DNA of 64,000 bases from Breviolum minutum Mf 1.05b.01 (Eukaryota; Sar; Dinophyceae; Suessiales; Symbiodiniaceae), in contig DF241158.1 in the NCBI GenBank assembly GCA_000507305.1, positions 23,562-87,561 on the forward strand, given 5' to 3'. Shown here one piece after another: positions 52,801-62,297 of the stretch. Made by a program: the position numbers and the translations under genes. The notes under the pieces are model-generated. The model was not told the origin of the DNA. It ran no database searches and saw nothing but the letters and a program-made list of their open reading frames with translations. Positions within the stretch are counted from its first letter, which is position 1. Each line of letters starts with the position of its first letter.

Positions 52801-55800
52801 CGCAAGCTAGAACCGAAACAGCCACAAACACCGCAAAAAACACGCACACCCTGGAACAGCAGCCGCCCCCAAAACCACTGCCGCCGCCACACCAACTGCA
52901 ACCGCAACTGCATCCACAACCACAACTACACCCATAGCCACAATCACAACCACAACCACAACCACAACAACAACCACACCACCACCACCAACGCAACCAC
53001 AGCTGCAACTACAATTAATTGAATAATAACAACGAAAACTGTACCGGACAATTTGCACGACTCCGATTGCAGGTTGCTCGCGAGAGGAGTTCAATGGAGA
53101 CTACGTGCAAAAAGAAGAAGAGTTCTACTATCGCAGGCCAATCTTTTCTTGCAAGGAAAATGGCAAAGTCCTTTTCTACCATGAGAAGAGGCGCGGCAAG
53201 GGAATGCAGCAGAGTGCCGCACAGGGAAGTGTCTAGTGTTGTGCGCATAATAGAAGGTTCTGCATCTATCCCACCTCAGTTTTTATCCCTGTTTACAGCT
53301 TGAGAGATTGGAAGGAAAGACGGTGGCCCGTTAGGGTACCTCTTATCTATCGACGTCGCGGCGTTGATTCAAATTTATCTGCTTTGCAACCTCCATTCAA
53401 ATTCCTACCCTTGTGATTTGTTGTCGTTGCTATTTCCACTGAATGGTTCTTAGCTGAATGTGGCGCGAATTCATACAGGGGGCAGTGGCAGCTTTACTCG
53501 CGGACCGGCTCCAAAGCGTCTTGTCGCATTCTGACATCACGCACTGCCCACATGCCTGGAGAAGGAAAGACCTGGGCAGTTTGGAAGAAGAAGAGCAGCA
53601 AGAGCAACTCGTCTGACCACTGAACGAATACTTAAGAGTGTTTCATGTTGAATGCATACTGTAATTAGATGGCTCTCTCGAACTTGTGGCATCGGAAATG
53701 CGAAGCATTCTTCAAGGCACTTGTTTTGATGCGCTGCACTGAGATGTTGAGGCAAGAAGAAGGCATTTGTGCGTGAACCTGACATGAAGTGTGAGGCCGA
53801 GGTAACAGAAGTCCCTGAGCGGGAGAACGCCGAGGAGCCCACGCAGTTCAGAGTTGAAAGAAAAACGCAGCAGAAAGGTTGAGGGAAGCGCATACGACTA
53901 CTTGTCTAGAGCCTGCTGAAAACCCTCATCGGAATTCACCTGTAAGCTGTACCTACCATGTACTTGGGAGGAACTACTGCAGCAAGCTGAGCCTTCCGTC
54001 AAGTTCGATGAGATTTACTACAAGAAGATTGAAGGGGTGCGGGTTTAGTGTATGGAATGACTAATATATAGGGGTGCACTGTGCGTTGGAGAGAATGGCC
54101 TTGGAGATGTTGGGAATTGCATGTGAATTGCTGAGCCATTTTGCAGGTGTTGCCATCGCTTGGAACACCATGTGTTTTGATTTGTTTCTACTCGCACATG
54201 CTTGCAGACGCCGTTGAGAGGTCATTGGAAACCGCGCCGTGTACCGCCAGTCCAAAGGTGAGTCAGACTGGGGGGATACCTATCTGTTCTACGAGAAATC
54301 AGAGACCAAGTGGAAGAGGGCAACTGAAGCCAAGGAGGGAGCTAGCGCATTGAATCTGTCCAGGAGCGCTCACTTGAGGTTGAAGTTTTCTTTTCTAGGA
54401 GTGGCTGTTGAAGAGGTTTATTAAGAGACAAGCGAATACGACAATATGACAATATAAGTATAAGTTTGAAATAGTGAGATGTAATATGTGAAATATATTC
54501 GCATAGACGTTGTATCTTTAAAATAGTTCTGACAATACTACGAAGCATTGACCGTAGTAGGTTTTGAGGTGTAAATGGAAAAATGCAAGTTGCTTTCTTC
54601 TTTGCTCTTCTTTTTGCCCAGTGTGAGAAACCTGGAAGGGACACCAAAGAGCCTTCACCAGAAAGGGCCACTTGGTTGGATGAAATTGGTGGTGGAGTCA
54701 TCCTGGTGCTTTCGATAGATACTGATGGGATACCCAACAGCACAGATCAAAAGCTGACTCTGAATCCCAACGTCTCTGAGGGATGGAAGGACCCAAGCTA
54801 TCCCCACAATGAGGATTCCATTGGAAAGGACTTAAAAAGTGTCAGAGCCCGCTGGCTTCGGGCTCTTGCCCTCCACAAGACTCCAGTACTATTTGCTGAC
54901 TTGGAGCCTGCAGATTGCTTGCAAGGCAGCACTGGCAACTGTTGGTTCGTTGCAGCGTTGGCTGGTCTTGCAGAATTCCCAGCTTACTTGAAGAACAACA
55001 TCATGCTCAACAAGAAGGCGCTTCATTTGCTCAATCTTTCACACGGGATGAGGGTACTTTCTGTCAGGGTTTGACCTTTTGACTTGAGAGTGTTGCAGCT
55101 CCATTCATTTTGCCACAATGGCAGGTTTCCAAAGATGGACGATATCACATCAAAGTCTTTGACGGCGTCCATCGTCGTTGGAAAGTTATTGAACTGGATG
55201 ATTACCTGCCATGCACAACGTGGGGTGGAAACAGGCCATCCTTGTATTTTGGCAAGATCAATGATGGGAAGCTATGCTATGCGCTGATTGAGAAGGCCTT
55301 TGCCAAGGTCTATGGCTCTTATGCTAATCTTCAGGGCGGTTGGCAGATGATTGCTTGGTATCACTTGACGGGGTGCTCAGATTTCTTCCAATACTACTTT
55401 AGCTATTCAACTGCAGTGAAGTGGGTTGTCGATGCCGATGATGGCATCCCAGTGTACTCAGACAAGAAAAAGAGTCAGAAGCTTGGTGTCTTGCCGAAAG
55501 GTGCTTTCTTTAAAGAGCGCAGCAGGACTCAATCCTGGATCCACTTCGTTAAGGCTGGCGATTCAGATGGACCAAGCTCAGGATGGCTTCAATACTACAA
55601 CAAGGGAAAACGCGTGGCGAGCCGTAGTCCTCTCTACCCGCCCAAGCCCATTTGGAGGCACTATGAGATCAAGGGAGAGACAGCGGGGGGCTCAGAGTTT
55701 TACTCAGTGACTCAGTGTGATGTGAAGCTATGAAGCTTTGAACACTTAGAATTGTCCACAGCACTGACAAGGGACTGCATGCCAAGATATGCAATGATAT

Positions 55801-57881
55801 GCACACAGTTCAAGCATGTTATGCAGCGAAGGTGATGATGGGCATTCGCGGGTATCGGGAGAATAAGATTGGTTCAAAGGATGATTCCCCCTCCGGCTTC
55901 GACTATGCTTTCAAGCTGTTGGACGCCAAGTTTGTTTCTGGATCTCTATTTGATTCCCTTTGTGTTTTTGAACATTTTTGTTGAGGCAGCCCCGCTACAG
56001 CTGACCCAACACCAAAACCAACATGGTAGTGTAGGTCAGTAGCCGTGTTCAACAGTCTATCCGGTTTGCCACCTTGTCCTTCCCCAGCACTTGTTGTTCT
56101 TTGCGCATTTTCAACAAATATATATATATATATACAAATATATTTGGTCAATTTAATAGTATTTTTGGCTTATTACTCATAACTCCGTTTGTTTGTCCAT
56201 GGCATGTTCCAGGTTTCCTTTGAGGGTGTTTGGAGGGCCCTCTTGAAGTATGACAAGGCAAACCACCTCATGGCATCTGGTGCCTCTTATTCCGCCAACC
56301 AAGCGTCATGTGGAATTGTCCACCGTCACGCATACAGTGTGCTGAAGGCTGTTGAGGTTGGAGGTATTCGGCTTGTCTCCCTGCGGAATCCATGGGGAAA
56401 TGAAGCTGAGTGGAACGGGCCTTGGAGTGATCGCAGTGCTGAGTGGAGGAACAATCCAGGCATTGCAGAAGCTCTCAATGTAGATTATCAAACGGATGGC
56501 ACTTTCTGGATGGACTTCGAGGACTTTATGTATGTGTTTGGCCGCTTACAAGTCATGAACTGCCAGATGCCAACATCACGAGGTGACTTTCACGCTCAGT
56601 TTGTGGACAATGATGTGGATGGCTCTGGGGACGAGGGAGATGATGACGAGGACTGCAGAAAATTCAAGGTTGATCATTGATGATGAAGCATGTTTTTTTT
56701 TTTCACGAGGGGATGTGGAGGGCTCAGCTGTTGTTGGTCACCCAAAGGATGATGACGATGGACCTGGTGGGGACATTTGGATCTCCAAGCCAAAGACAGG
56801 TGGCAAAATCGTGGCACTCTCTGGGCTGGGCGTGGATTGGAACGGACCTGCACTTATGCAAGATGGCACGTTTCTTCACCCAGGAGACAGCGAGGCCACT
56901 TTCCAGAATGTTCCATCATACTTGAACGGTGCCACCTACTTTGGTCATCCCATGGAGGTATCGGCAGGCAATGGAACGATTCAGTTTGAGCCCCCAACAA
57001 CCATGTACTTCTGGCTGAAGGATGGGTATACCAATTCGCTAGAGCTGGTGCTGCCGACCTGTGGCTGGAAAGAGAAGTCAGCTCCGGGGTTTCAAACTTC
57101 AGATGGATCCAAGTTGATGGTCTTCAGCAAGTACTTCGAAGAAGCAGACAAGTACAGCGGATGCTATGAAAGCTTCAGGACGATTAGTTCTTACTTTTGT
57201 GGTGGTGTGGTTGGAGTATATCCTTTGCCGAAGGAACCCAAGATGGTGGACTCCGAGTCAGCGAAGCCGGATGCTGAGTTCATCTTGGAGGGCGAGCCAC
57301 CAGAGAGTGGAGGGGGAGTAACTTCTTGCTCCGGGCTTGACATAGAATGGAACGCCCCCGCAAAGATTGCAGAGGGCACACTTGTAAATCCAGGCAAACC
57401 GTCGGGGTTGGGGGCATTCATGGCAACCTGCGTGAAATTGTTCATGTTTGTTTTACTTGTTTGGGTTGGAACAATTTGTTCGGGCTAGCGACTTTACCAT
57501 GTCTAGCCGGCAATTATCTATAGTGCATGCATCCAGCTGGGAATTTCTCACAGGTGCCCAGCCCATGCAGGTGAGCGAAACTTCTTCTTTGAGAACGTAC
57601 CTTCATTCATGTCCGGAGGCACATACATTGGTAGCAAGACCTGGCCATCACCAGGCACCTGGACCATCAACTACAAAGCCCCAACAACTCTGTATGTGTG
57701 GGTCGAGGCGGGTGAGTACAATGCGGGAGTTGATGATGCATTGAGCGCAGATGGTTGGCACCGCGAGGAAGTTGGTGAATTTCAGCGGGTAGGTGATGCA
57801 GGCGTCAATCCCTTGGGTGTGTGGAGCAGGCAATTTCACACCGGTTCCACATATAGCTTCTTTGCGGCAAGTCATGTGTGA
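46795..57881 (+). CDS. EF-hand / calpain-type cysteine protease (whole gene)
   Basis: Proposed exons: 46795-46873, 47218-47246, 52012-52113, 53097-about 53215, 53479-53610, 53757-53877, 54219-about 54360, 54622-55017, 55125-55721, 55832-55933, 56213-56668, 56721-57393, 57571-57881. Order of parts: two EF-hands; a small Tyr/Arg-Pro domain seen twice; an acidic linker; a calpain protease domain with Cys (54940), His (56327) and Asn (56387); an acidic patch; two copies of a C-terminal module. Calpains are Ca-dependent cytosolic proteases. Classical animal forms carry penta-EF-hands after the protease, whereas here the EF-hands come first. Exons from 54622 on are well supported. The EF-hand exons fit each other exactly, and their link to the protease through 53097-54360 is inferred. 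Confidence 0.55.
47218..47246 (+). CDS. 29-bp micro-exon: second half of EF-hand 1 loop
   Basis: Between CTGTGCAAG and a GT donor, GDISRAELGQ completes the loop after FDTDST (D-T-D-S-T-G-D-I-S-R-A-E). Frame and canonical EF-hand spacing both match, with Glu at loop position 12. Confidence 0.6.
47320..47342. repeat. Perfect hairpin next to the 16-bp satellite
   Basis: GGAAGTTT, loop AGTTGAG, AAACTTCC. The same hairpin with one loop change occurs at 61350-61372, also just before a related array. Confidence 0.85.
47379..49635. repeat. 16-bp satellite with higher-order repeats
   Basis: The unit is CAGTCAAGTAACAGTT with variants (CAGCTCAG, AGTAAAG, AAGAGTTC). A long stretch recurs with a 543-bp shift: for example AGCTTAGCAAGTAAC at 48201 and again at 48744, with the surrounding several hundred bases nearly identical. 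There are stops in all frames and no coding. Confidence 0.95.
49636..49770. repeat. AGAGTAGAGTAG transition tract
   Basis: The satellite grades into GAGTAGAGTAGCTCAGAGTA words, closely similar to the array at 61387-61547. Confidence 0.8.
49780..51095. repeat. About 105-bp tandem/dispersed repeat
   Basis: The core GTGGCAGGCGCAATATTTGG recurs at about 49868, 50059, 50287, 50510, 50611, 50718, 50827, 50930 and 51035. The last five intervals are about 100-110 bp. Units also share GACGTTTCATCTGTGACAAG and ATCAATCATGAGAGTCATTT. Copies before 50510 are more irregular. Confidence 0.85.
51110..51430. repeat. GTAGTACTTTGTAGTACGGA-type repeat
   Basis: An irregular 10- to 20-bp repeat of TTTGTAGTAC and GGAGTAGTAC words. 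Confidence 0.85.
51431..51770. repeat. CATCAC/CATGACAT-rich tract
   Basis: A degenerate CACATCACAT/GACATGACAT and AACCAACCACAT tract. No coding signal. Confidence 0.7.
52012..52113 (+). CDS. Exon: EF-hand 2
   Basis: After GTCTCCTTAG the frame reads VLQALKETDPWGDEEIDEI then LAAADASGDGKLQLE. The loop is D-A-S-G-D-G-K-L-Q-L-E-x. Ending at a GA donor (GAG|GACCAA) and joining AG 53095-53096 gives LQLE-EFNGDY, which supplies loop position 12 Glu and the following Phe. Without splicing the frame ends at TAA 52153. Confidence 0.65.
52114..53096. other. Intron with CCA/ACAACC low-complexity tract
   Basis: A GA-AG intron by inference. At 52640-53010 it holds a C/A-rich run of CAACCAC and CAACTGC words. 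The Cys/Gly and Val homopolymer frames on the - strand come from this tract. Confidence 0.5.
53097..53215 (+). CDS. Exon: Tyr-rich small domain, copy 1
   Basis: The frame reads EFNGDYVQKEEEFYYRRPIF and then SCKENGKVLFYHEKRRGKG. It has the shape 'F.G.Y........RP.(F/Y)...E..K.LFY.EK', also seen at 54219, and likely a small beta domain. The 3' end is uncertain; an in-frame stop lies at 53241. Confidence 0.5.
53479..53610 (+). CDS. Probable exon: helical/acidic linker
   Basis: Between CATACAG and a GT at 53611, 44 codons read GAVAALLADRLQSVLSHSD then ITHCPHAWRRKDLGSLEEEE. Placed by composition and splice dinucleotides; phase 0 at both ends. Confidence 0.4.
53757..53877 (+). CDS. Probable exon: acidic linker
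   Basis: KKAFVREPDMKCEAEVTEVP then ERENAEEPTQFRVERKTQQK, before AAAG|GTTGAG. The phase fits the next exon if that starts with AG|GTCATT at 54219. Confidence 0.4.
54219..54360 (+). CDS. Exon: Tyr-rich small domain, copy 2
   Basis: VIGNRAVYRQSKGESDWGDT then YLFYEKSETKWKRATEAKEG. It shares with copy 1 the order Arg/Tyr strand, 'LFYxEK', then a Lys/Trp turn. The donor before the calpain exon is not settled; GA after GCCAAG near 54335 and GT near 54375 are candidates. Confidence 0.5.
54622..55017 (+). CDS. Exon: calpain domain, nucleophile Cys
   Basis: It follows a strong pyrimidine tract ending TTTTTGCCCAG. DLEPADCLQGSTGNCWFVAA is the calpain nucleophile block (Gln-Gly..Gly-Asn-Cys-Trp-Phe; Cys codon 54940). 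The upstream MQVAFFFALLFAQ could be read as a signal peptide but is better explained as translated pyrimidine tract. A GC donor at 55018 (AAG|GCGCTT) gives NKK-VSKDGRYH in frame. Confidence 0.8.
55125..55721 (+). CDS. Exon: calpain domain, middle
   Basis: WKVIELDDYLPCTTWGG is the family's 'W..V.iDD.LP' block. YALIEKAFAKVYGSYANLQG is 'LlEKAfAK.yGsY..l.gG', followed by AWYHLTGC. An insert of about 80 residues (GIPVYSDKKKSQKLGVLPKG; WLQYYNKGKRVASRSP) is longer than in most calpains and resembles an SH3-like fold. A GT donor at 55722 is in phase. Confidence 0.8.
55832..55933 (+). CDS. Exon: calpain domain, short
   Basis: VMMGIRGYRENKIGSKDDSP then SGFDYAFKLLDAKF, between AG at 55830-55831 and a GT donor at 55934. 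Phase 0 at both ends. It links the insert to the FEGVWRALL block. Confidence 0.6.
56213..56668 (+). CDS. Exon: calpain domain, His and Asn
   Basis: VSFEGVWRALLKYDKANHLM, CGIVHRHAYSVLKAVEVGGI (catalytic His at 56327) and RLVSLRNPWGNEAEWNGPWS (Asn at 56387), then FWMDFEDFMYVFGRLQVMNC. These are the second-subdomain blocks of calpain in order. It ends with an acidic run (DGSGDEGDDDED) before a GT donor at 56669. Confidence 0.85.
56721..57393 (+). CDS. Exon: C-terminal module, copy 1 and start of copy 2
   Basis: ALSGLGVDWNGPALMQDGTF, FQNVPSYLNGATYFGHPMEV, TIQFEPPTTMYFWLKDGYTN and LMVFSKYFEEADKYSGCYES form one module. SGLDIEWNAPAKIAEGTLVN begins a second. A GC donor at 57394 (CCAG|GCAAAC) joins AG 57569-57570 to give NPG-ERNFFFENVPS, parallel to HPGDSEATFQNVPS of copy 1. 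The start at 56721 implies a short 52-bp intron and is less sure. Confidence 0.7.
57571..57881 (+). CDS. Terminal exon: C-terminal module, copy 2
   Basis: FENVPSFMSGGTYIGSKTWP, WTINYKAPTTLYVWVEAGEY and VWSRQFHTGSTYSFFAASHV, ending TGA 57879. It aligns with copy 1 throughout. Probably a beta-sandwich; family name not known to me. Confidence 0.75.
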
Positions 57882-60362
57882 AGGTGGCCGGGGCATGTGC
57901 CGGGTGTGGAGTGAAAACGTTGGACTTCCTACGCAATAAGGACTGACTTGTGACACATGCCTTGCTGCTTTCCAATTGCAACTTGCTATCTACATGCTAC
58001 TTGCTGCCTGCTTGCTGGCTGGCTGGCTTGCTGGCTTGCACATTTGCACGCTGGCTTGCACGCTGACTTGGTTGCGTGCTGACTTGCCGACTTGCCTACT
58101 TTCTAATGTACTTAGATATCACTTACTTGCTACTTCTTTGTGTTGGATGCTTGCATACTTGCTACATCTTGCTACATTTCGCTAGTTGCTATTTAAGTTA
58201 GTCACTTGTTGCTGGCATGTTGCTGCTATGGTATGAGTACAAATGCTCCTGCTTCGCGGGTTGCTAGCTATTGCTGCTAGCCGCCCCTAGCCCCCATTTT
58301 TGGTAGGAGAATAAGAGACAATATTTCAATGTGGCGTTCACTGGTCTTGGGTGCCCGATTGGTTTTGGGAGGACTTCGCTCAGTTCATGGTTTCTGTTGA
58401 CAACTAAACTGGCAACAGTTTACCTCAGGTCGGCCTTTGTTGGGTCACTTGTGGGAAGGACAACTTGAATTTTTTCCATGTAGATAGTTATCCCACATTT
58501 TTTTCCAGAATTGCAGGACCAAATGCAAAAACATACCGATCAAAATGCAAGGATCTTGAACACAACACGTGAGCTTAATTGTACTTTTCTGAAGCAAATG
58601 CTATGGAAGTGCATCGTGCAAAGATCATTGAAAAGTCCGCAGGCTTTCTGCCCGGATCCATCCGGATCCTTTCATCCTCTATCTTCAACGTGTTTCTGGC
58701 CCTGATTCTATCTCCGCTAAGGCATTGTGACAAATGGCCTCGTGGTTGGTGGTGTGGTCTCCAGCGAAGAATGAAGATGAAGCACAGTGAGCACAGGTGC
58801 GAAAAGAGCCCATATTAGGTGGAAGGGTTCGCTGCCAAAGGCAGTCCTGCAGTGTCACCTAGTGGTTGGCGGCCCAACTTTTTTTTGGTTTGATTCAGTT
58901 TCCTTCGAGCTGATGTATTAGGACTCGGAAGAACTAGGATGCATCTGGTACTTGTACGTTTTTGATCATTTATGTCTGTACGAGGTGATCTTGCTATGGA
59001 ACGTATTGTCAATATTATGTTATTGGATGTCTTTGTGGGTTTCTGTGTGCTTCACATATTTATTATTTGATATAATCATATTTGTATTCGATCTATTCAT
59101 TCTACATTATACTTGTATTTCATTGCATTTCTTTGTGAACATTGCATGCCCATCTCTTGTGCATGCAATCCATCTTATTGATCTCTTGCATAATACGCAT
59201 GTAGTGAATGCAAAGCAGCGTGCCATGAATGGCATGCCGTGCATATTGCGGAAGGATGCCATGCATTCTTTGAATTCCATGCTATGAATGCTTTGCATGC
59301 GAATATATCCATATATTTTGCAATTACGCATTTTGCGAGTTGGATGCAATGCACCATGTCAGTCACTTCTTTTGCAATTCAGAGTTTATCACTTTGGATG
59401 GTTGCAGGGCAGTTGCAACTTTTCAGAGGAGCTTGGTGTATCTAACGTCTGTGCCATTTACACCTCATCTCTAATACTTTTGCACCCAACAAATTTTACA
59501 GCACGAGCCTCTTACACCATGCGCCTTTTGCACTAGAATCTATCTAGAAGCTTTTTCAATCACAAGCCCTACCATGCAAAACTTAATACGAATATGCGCT
59601 GCGCATACAATGCAAACCTGCCTGCAAAACAAAAAGAAGAATACAGTATTCCCGCGTGAGAGTCACTAAACACGTGAAACGTCCCCTACGATGCACGGAG
59701 CAATCCTGGGATGCAAAGCGTGCTAAGAATTCATAAGCAGTCATCCTTCCCGATATGGCCTTGAGGTGCATCAAAATTGGTGATTCCCATTGGCTCAGGT
59801 CATTCAAGGTAATGACATCGCATTTGTCCCAGACATAGGCACGGGGTTGCCGATTTGAAACCAACAGACGAGCTATACTAGTCACGCCCTATGCAAGAAA
59901 TTCTTACGGCCCTCCACAGAACTTTGGGGGGCCCTGTGGGAGTGCTTTCACGTTTGCACCTGAGGATCTGATGCATGTTGGAGGTGAAGGCAGGAGTGAT
60001 CATCACAATATGCAGAAGGCAAGGTGTGTTGAGGCAATTCAACCCGACGGTGATTACAGAGGGACTTTCAGGATTTTCCAGGTTTTTGACGCCTTGCTTG
60101 CTGATTTGTGGGCCTGTCATGCGTGTGTGTTTTTACGTCGTTGTTAGTGTGTGCATTTGCGCGATTTTTTCATGCTCAGCGTGCCCCCCGAGTACTAACT
60201 GTATTTTATATTAAGCACATTCATATAGTTTTTTTTTAGAGTATAAACATATTATATATAAATATCTATTGCGATGTTATCTAATTGAAAAAGTATTTAT
60301 ATATACGCAAATAAGTATATATGTACACAAATATATGTATCTATAAATACATACATACTTGT
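57882..60362. other. Intergenic; nothing firm
   Basis: At 57960-58180 there is a CTTGC/CTGGCTTG-rich tract. At 59200-59310 words such as GAATGCCATGCATTC and ATGAATGCTTTGCATGC make small palindromes. AT-rich at 60220-60350. A helical-looking frame near 58580-58700 (MEVHRAKIIEKSAGFL) is too weak to call. Confidence 0.4.
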
Positions 60363-60659
60363 AGTGGTTTGCATTTGCAGATTGTGGCGCAGCTGGAGAC
60401 TAGTTTCTACAGTTGCAGTAGGGTAGCAGAAGTTAAGATGCCTTATGAGCTTGGGCCCCCGTCCACCTTCTGCTTCAAAATTTGTGGCTATACGCCAGCA
60501 AAGCAGACAAAGGCCTCTGTTCGTAGACCTGGGAGCTGGCCACCAGAAACCAGTACATTTTCTACGGACAAGGAGCGTGGCCTCGCTCAGCGGATAGGCG
60601 TGGAAAACAAGAACTGTGTTGCCTATTTCTATTTTTCCTGTTTCGGTGCTCATGAATGA
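60363..60659 (+). CDS. Possible exon, unidentified
   Basis: After GTTTGCATTTGCAG one frame stays open for about 93 codons (VAQLETSFYSCSRVAEVKMP, GLAQRIGVENKNCVAYFYFS) to TGA. The opposite strand is open as well. No domain recognised. Confidence 0.25.
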   Translation, partial: SGLHLQIVAQLETSFYSCSRVAEVKMPYELGPPSTFCFKICGYTPAKQTKASVRRPGSWPPETSTFSTDKERGLAQRIGVENKNCVAYFYFSCFGAHE

Positions 60660-60933
60660 TGAAGCTTTCAGTTGATGCTGGAGCAGAAATCATGAACGTG
60701 AAACGGATGTTTGGTCAGGACAGTGGGTTGGGACCACGAACATTGCTTTTGCAGTAGTGAATTTGAAACCCTGGGCGCAGCCGTTTTTCCCAGAGATCTG
60801 AAAGCTGCAGGAACATGTTGGAAAGCATTTTTCAGCGTGCTTAGATTCCATGATGAGGAGGATTGAGGAGGGCCATCCATTTAGTAGACATGTGACGTTA
60901 ATATAATCATGATAGTCGTGGTGCCGGTTGCAC

Positions 60934-61295
60934 GACGACCACCACCACCACCACCACCACCACCACCACCACCACCACAACCACCACCACAACCACCACC
61001 ACAACCACCACCACAACCACAACCACCACCACCACCACCACCACCACCACCACCGCCACCACCACAACCATGACCACAACCATGACCACCACCACAACCA
61101 TGACCACCACCACAACCATGACCACCACGACGACCACCACCACGACGACCACCACCGCCACGACCACCACCACCAGCACCACCAGCACCAGCAGCAGCAG
61201 CAGCAGCACCATCCTCATCCTCATCCTCATGGTCATCGTCATTGTCATCGTCATGGTCATCGTCATCACCGTCATCACCGTCACCGTCACCATGC
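60934..61295. repeat. CCA/ACC-TCA/TCG microsatellite
   Basis: CACCAC runs with ACAACC and ATGACC variants, grading into CATCCTCATCGTC words. Poly-His, poly-Thr and poly-Val frames follow from it. Confidence 0.95.
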
Positions 61296-61349
61296 TTGTT
61301 TGCTCACTGTGGCTAGCGTTCCTTGACAGGTAAAAATATTCTTATCAAA

Positions 61350-61372
61350 GGAAGTTTAGCTGAGAAACTTCC
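61350..61372. repeat. Perfect hairpin next to AGTCAAGTAGAGTAG array
   Basis: GGAAGTTT, loop AGCTGAG, AAACTTCC, preceded by TCAAA as at 47315. See the copy at 47320-47342. Confidence 0.85.
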
Positions 61373-61386
61373 GATATACGAACAGC

Positions 61387-61547
61387 ATCTGAGTAAAGTC
61401 AAGTAGAGTAGAGTCAAGTAGAGTAGAGTCAAGTAGAGTAGAGTCAAGTAGAGTAGTGTCAAGTAGAGTAAAGAGTCAAGTAGAGTAGAGTCAAGTAGAG
61501 TAGAGTAAAGTAGAGAAGAGTAAAGTAGAGTAGAGTAGAGTAAAGTA
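61387..61547. repeat. 15-bp AGTCAAGTAGAGTAG array
   Basis: About ten copies with small changes (AAAGTAGAG). Related in sequence to the satellite and its transition tract at 47379-49770. Confidence 0.9.
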
Positions 61548-61799
61548 GCATTGGGCGCGCTTCACCACATCCAAGCCTCCAACAAGCAGTCTGTGGTATG
61601 CCACCTTTGACATCCCAACCTTTTGGTGTGACATGCGTTTTGAAGTTTCCCTTTCTCACTAGAGCGACCCGCGGTTTGTGAGGAACTGAGAGTCAAATAA
61701 CCCAACATCGCCTGTACAATGTTCCTTTGTCAAGATTTGGCTTTCTTCCTGGCTTGGGTACGAATGAAAACTTGCAATGGCAGTGACTACCCAGAGGAA

Positions 61800-62230
61800 T
61801 CCCTCCTGCGAGGCGCGTTTTCCTTGGAAAAATCCTAGCAGTTGGCATCATCACATGTAAATTCACAATCACTTCTCAATGCAAGACGCGGATTGCTTGA
61901 GAAAACGCAAGGAAAGTGAACCCAAGGAATGCGGCAGGATTCCTGCGAGGCGCATTTCATGCGGAAAAAGACAAGGAATGTAGGCGCGACCGACCGCATC
62001 ACATGTAAATTTAGAGTCACCTTGAATGCAAGGCGCACTGTCATTGAAAAAACACATGGAATCTGGAAGGGTTTCCGCGACGCACGTTTTAGTTGAAAAA
62101 AGATGCAGAATCCGGGAGCGGTTGGTCGCGTGTCATATGAATTTACAGTCACAATGAACGCAAGACGCATTTTTCCTGAGGAATGATAAGGAATCTGGGG
62201 AGGGTTGGTACAGCGCGCATTTTCACTGGT
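61800..62230. repeat. Degenerate repeat of about 140-150 bp
   Basis: The phrase CATCACATGTAAATTCACA and variants (CATCACATGTAAATTTAGA; GTCATATGAATTTACAGTCA) occur at about 61849, 61998 and 62133. Each is followed by AATGCAAGACGC-like words and preceded by GAAAAA...GGAAT. About three units. Confidence 0.7.
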
Positions 62231-62281
62231 TGTGCTTGGTACATGTACTAAGTGGATGTCTTAGGACGACTGGAATGTGGT

Positions 62282-62297
62282 GCCATTTTGGCTCAAG
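62282..62297 (+). other. Spliced-leader (DinoSL) relic
   Basis: GCCATTTTGGCTCAAG is identical to the last 16 nt of the 22-nt dinoflagellate spliced leader; the first six do not match. In DNA such a sequence marks a trans-spliced mRNA that was copied back into the genome. Confidence 0.85.

Noticed and set aside
52598-53094. Cys/Gly-rich and Val-rich - strand frames
   Set aside because: Come from the CAACCAC-rich tract inside the inferred intron of the calpain gene.
54583-54621. Signal peptide MQVAFFFALLFAQ on the protease
   Set aside because: The codons coincide with a CTTCTTT pyrimidine tract ending in CAG, which fits an intron end better; calpains are normally cytosolic.
60907-61333. Poly-His, poly-Thr and poly-Val frames
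   Set aside because: Products of the CCA/ACC microsatellite.
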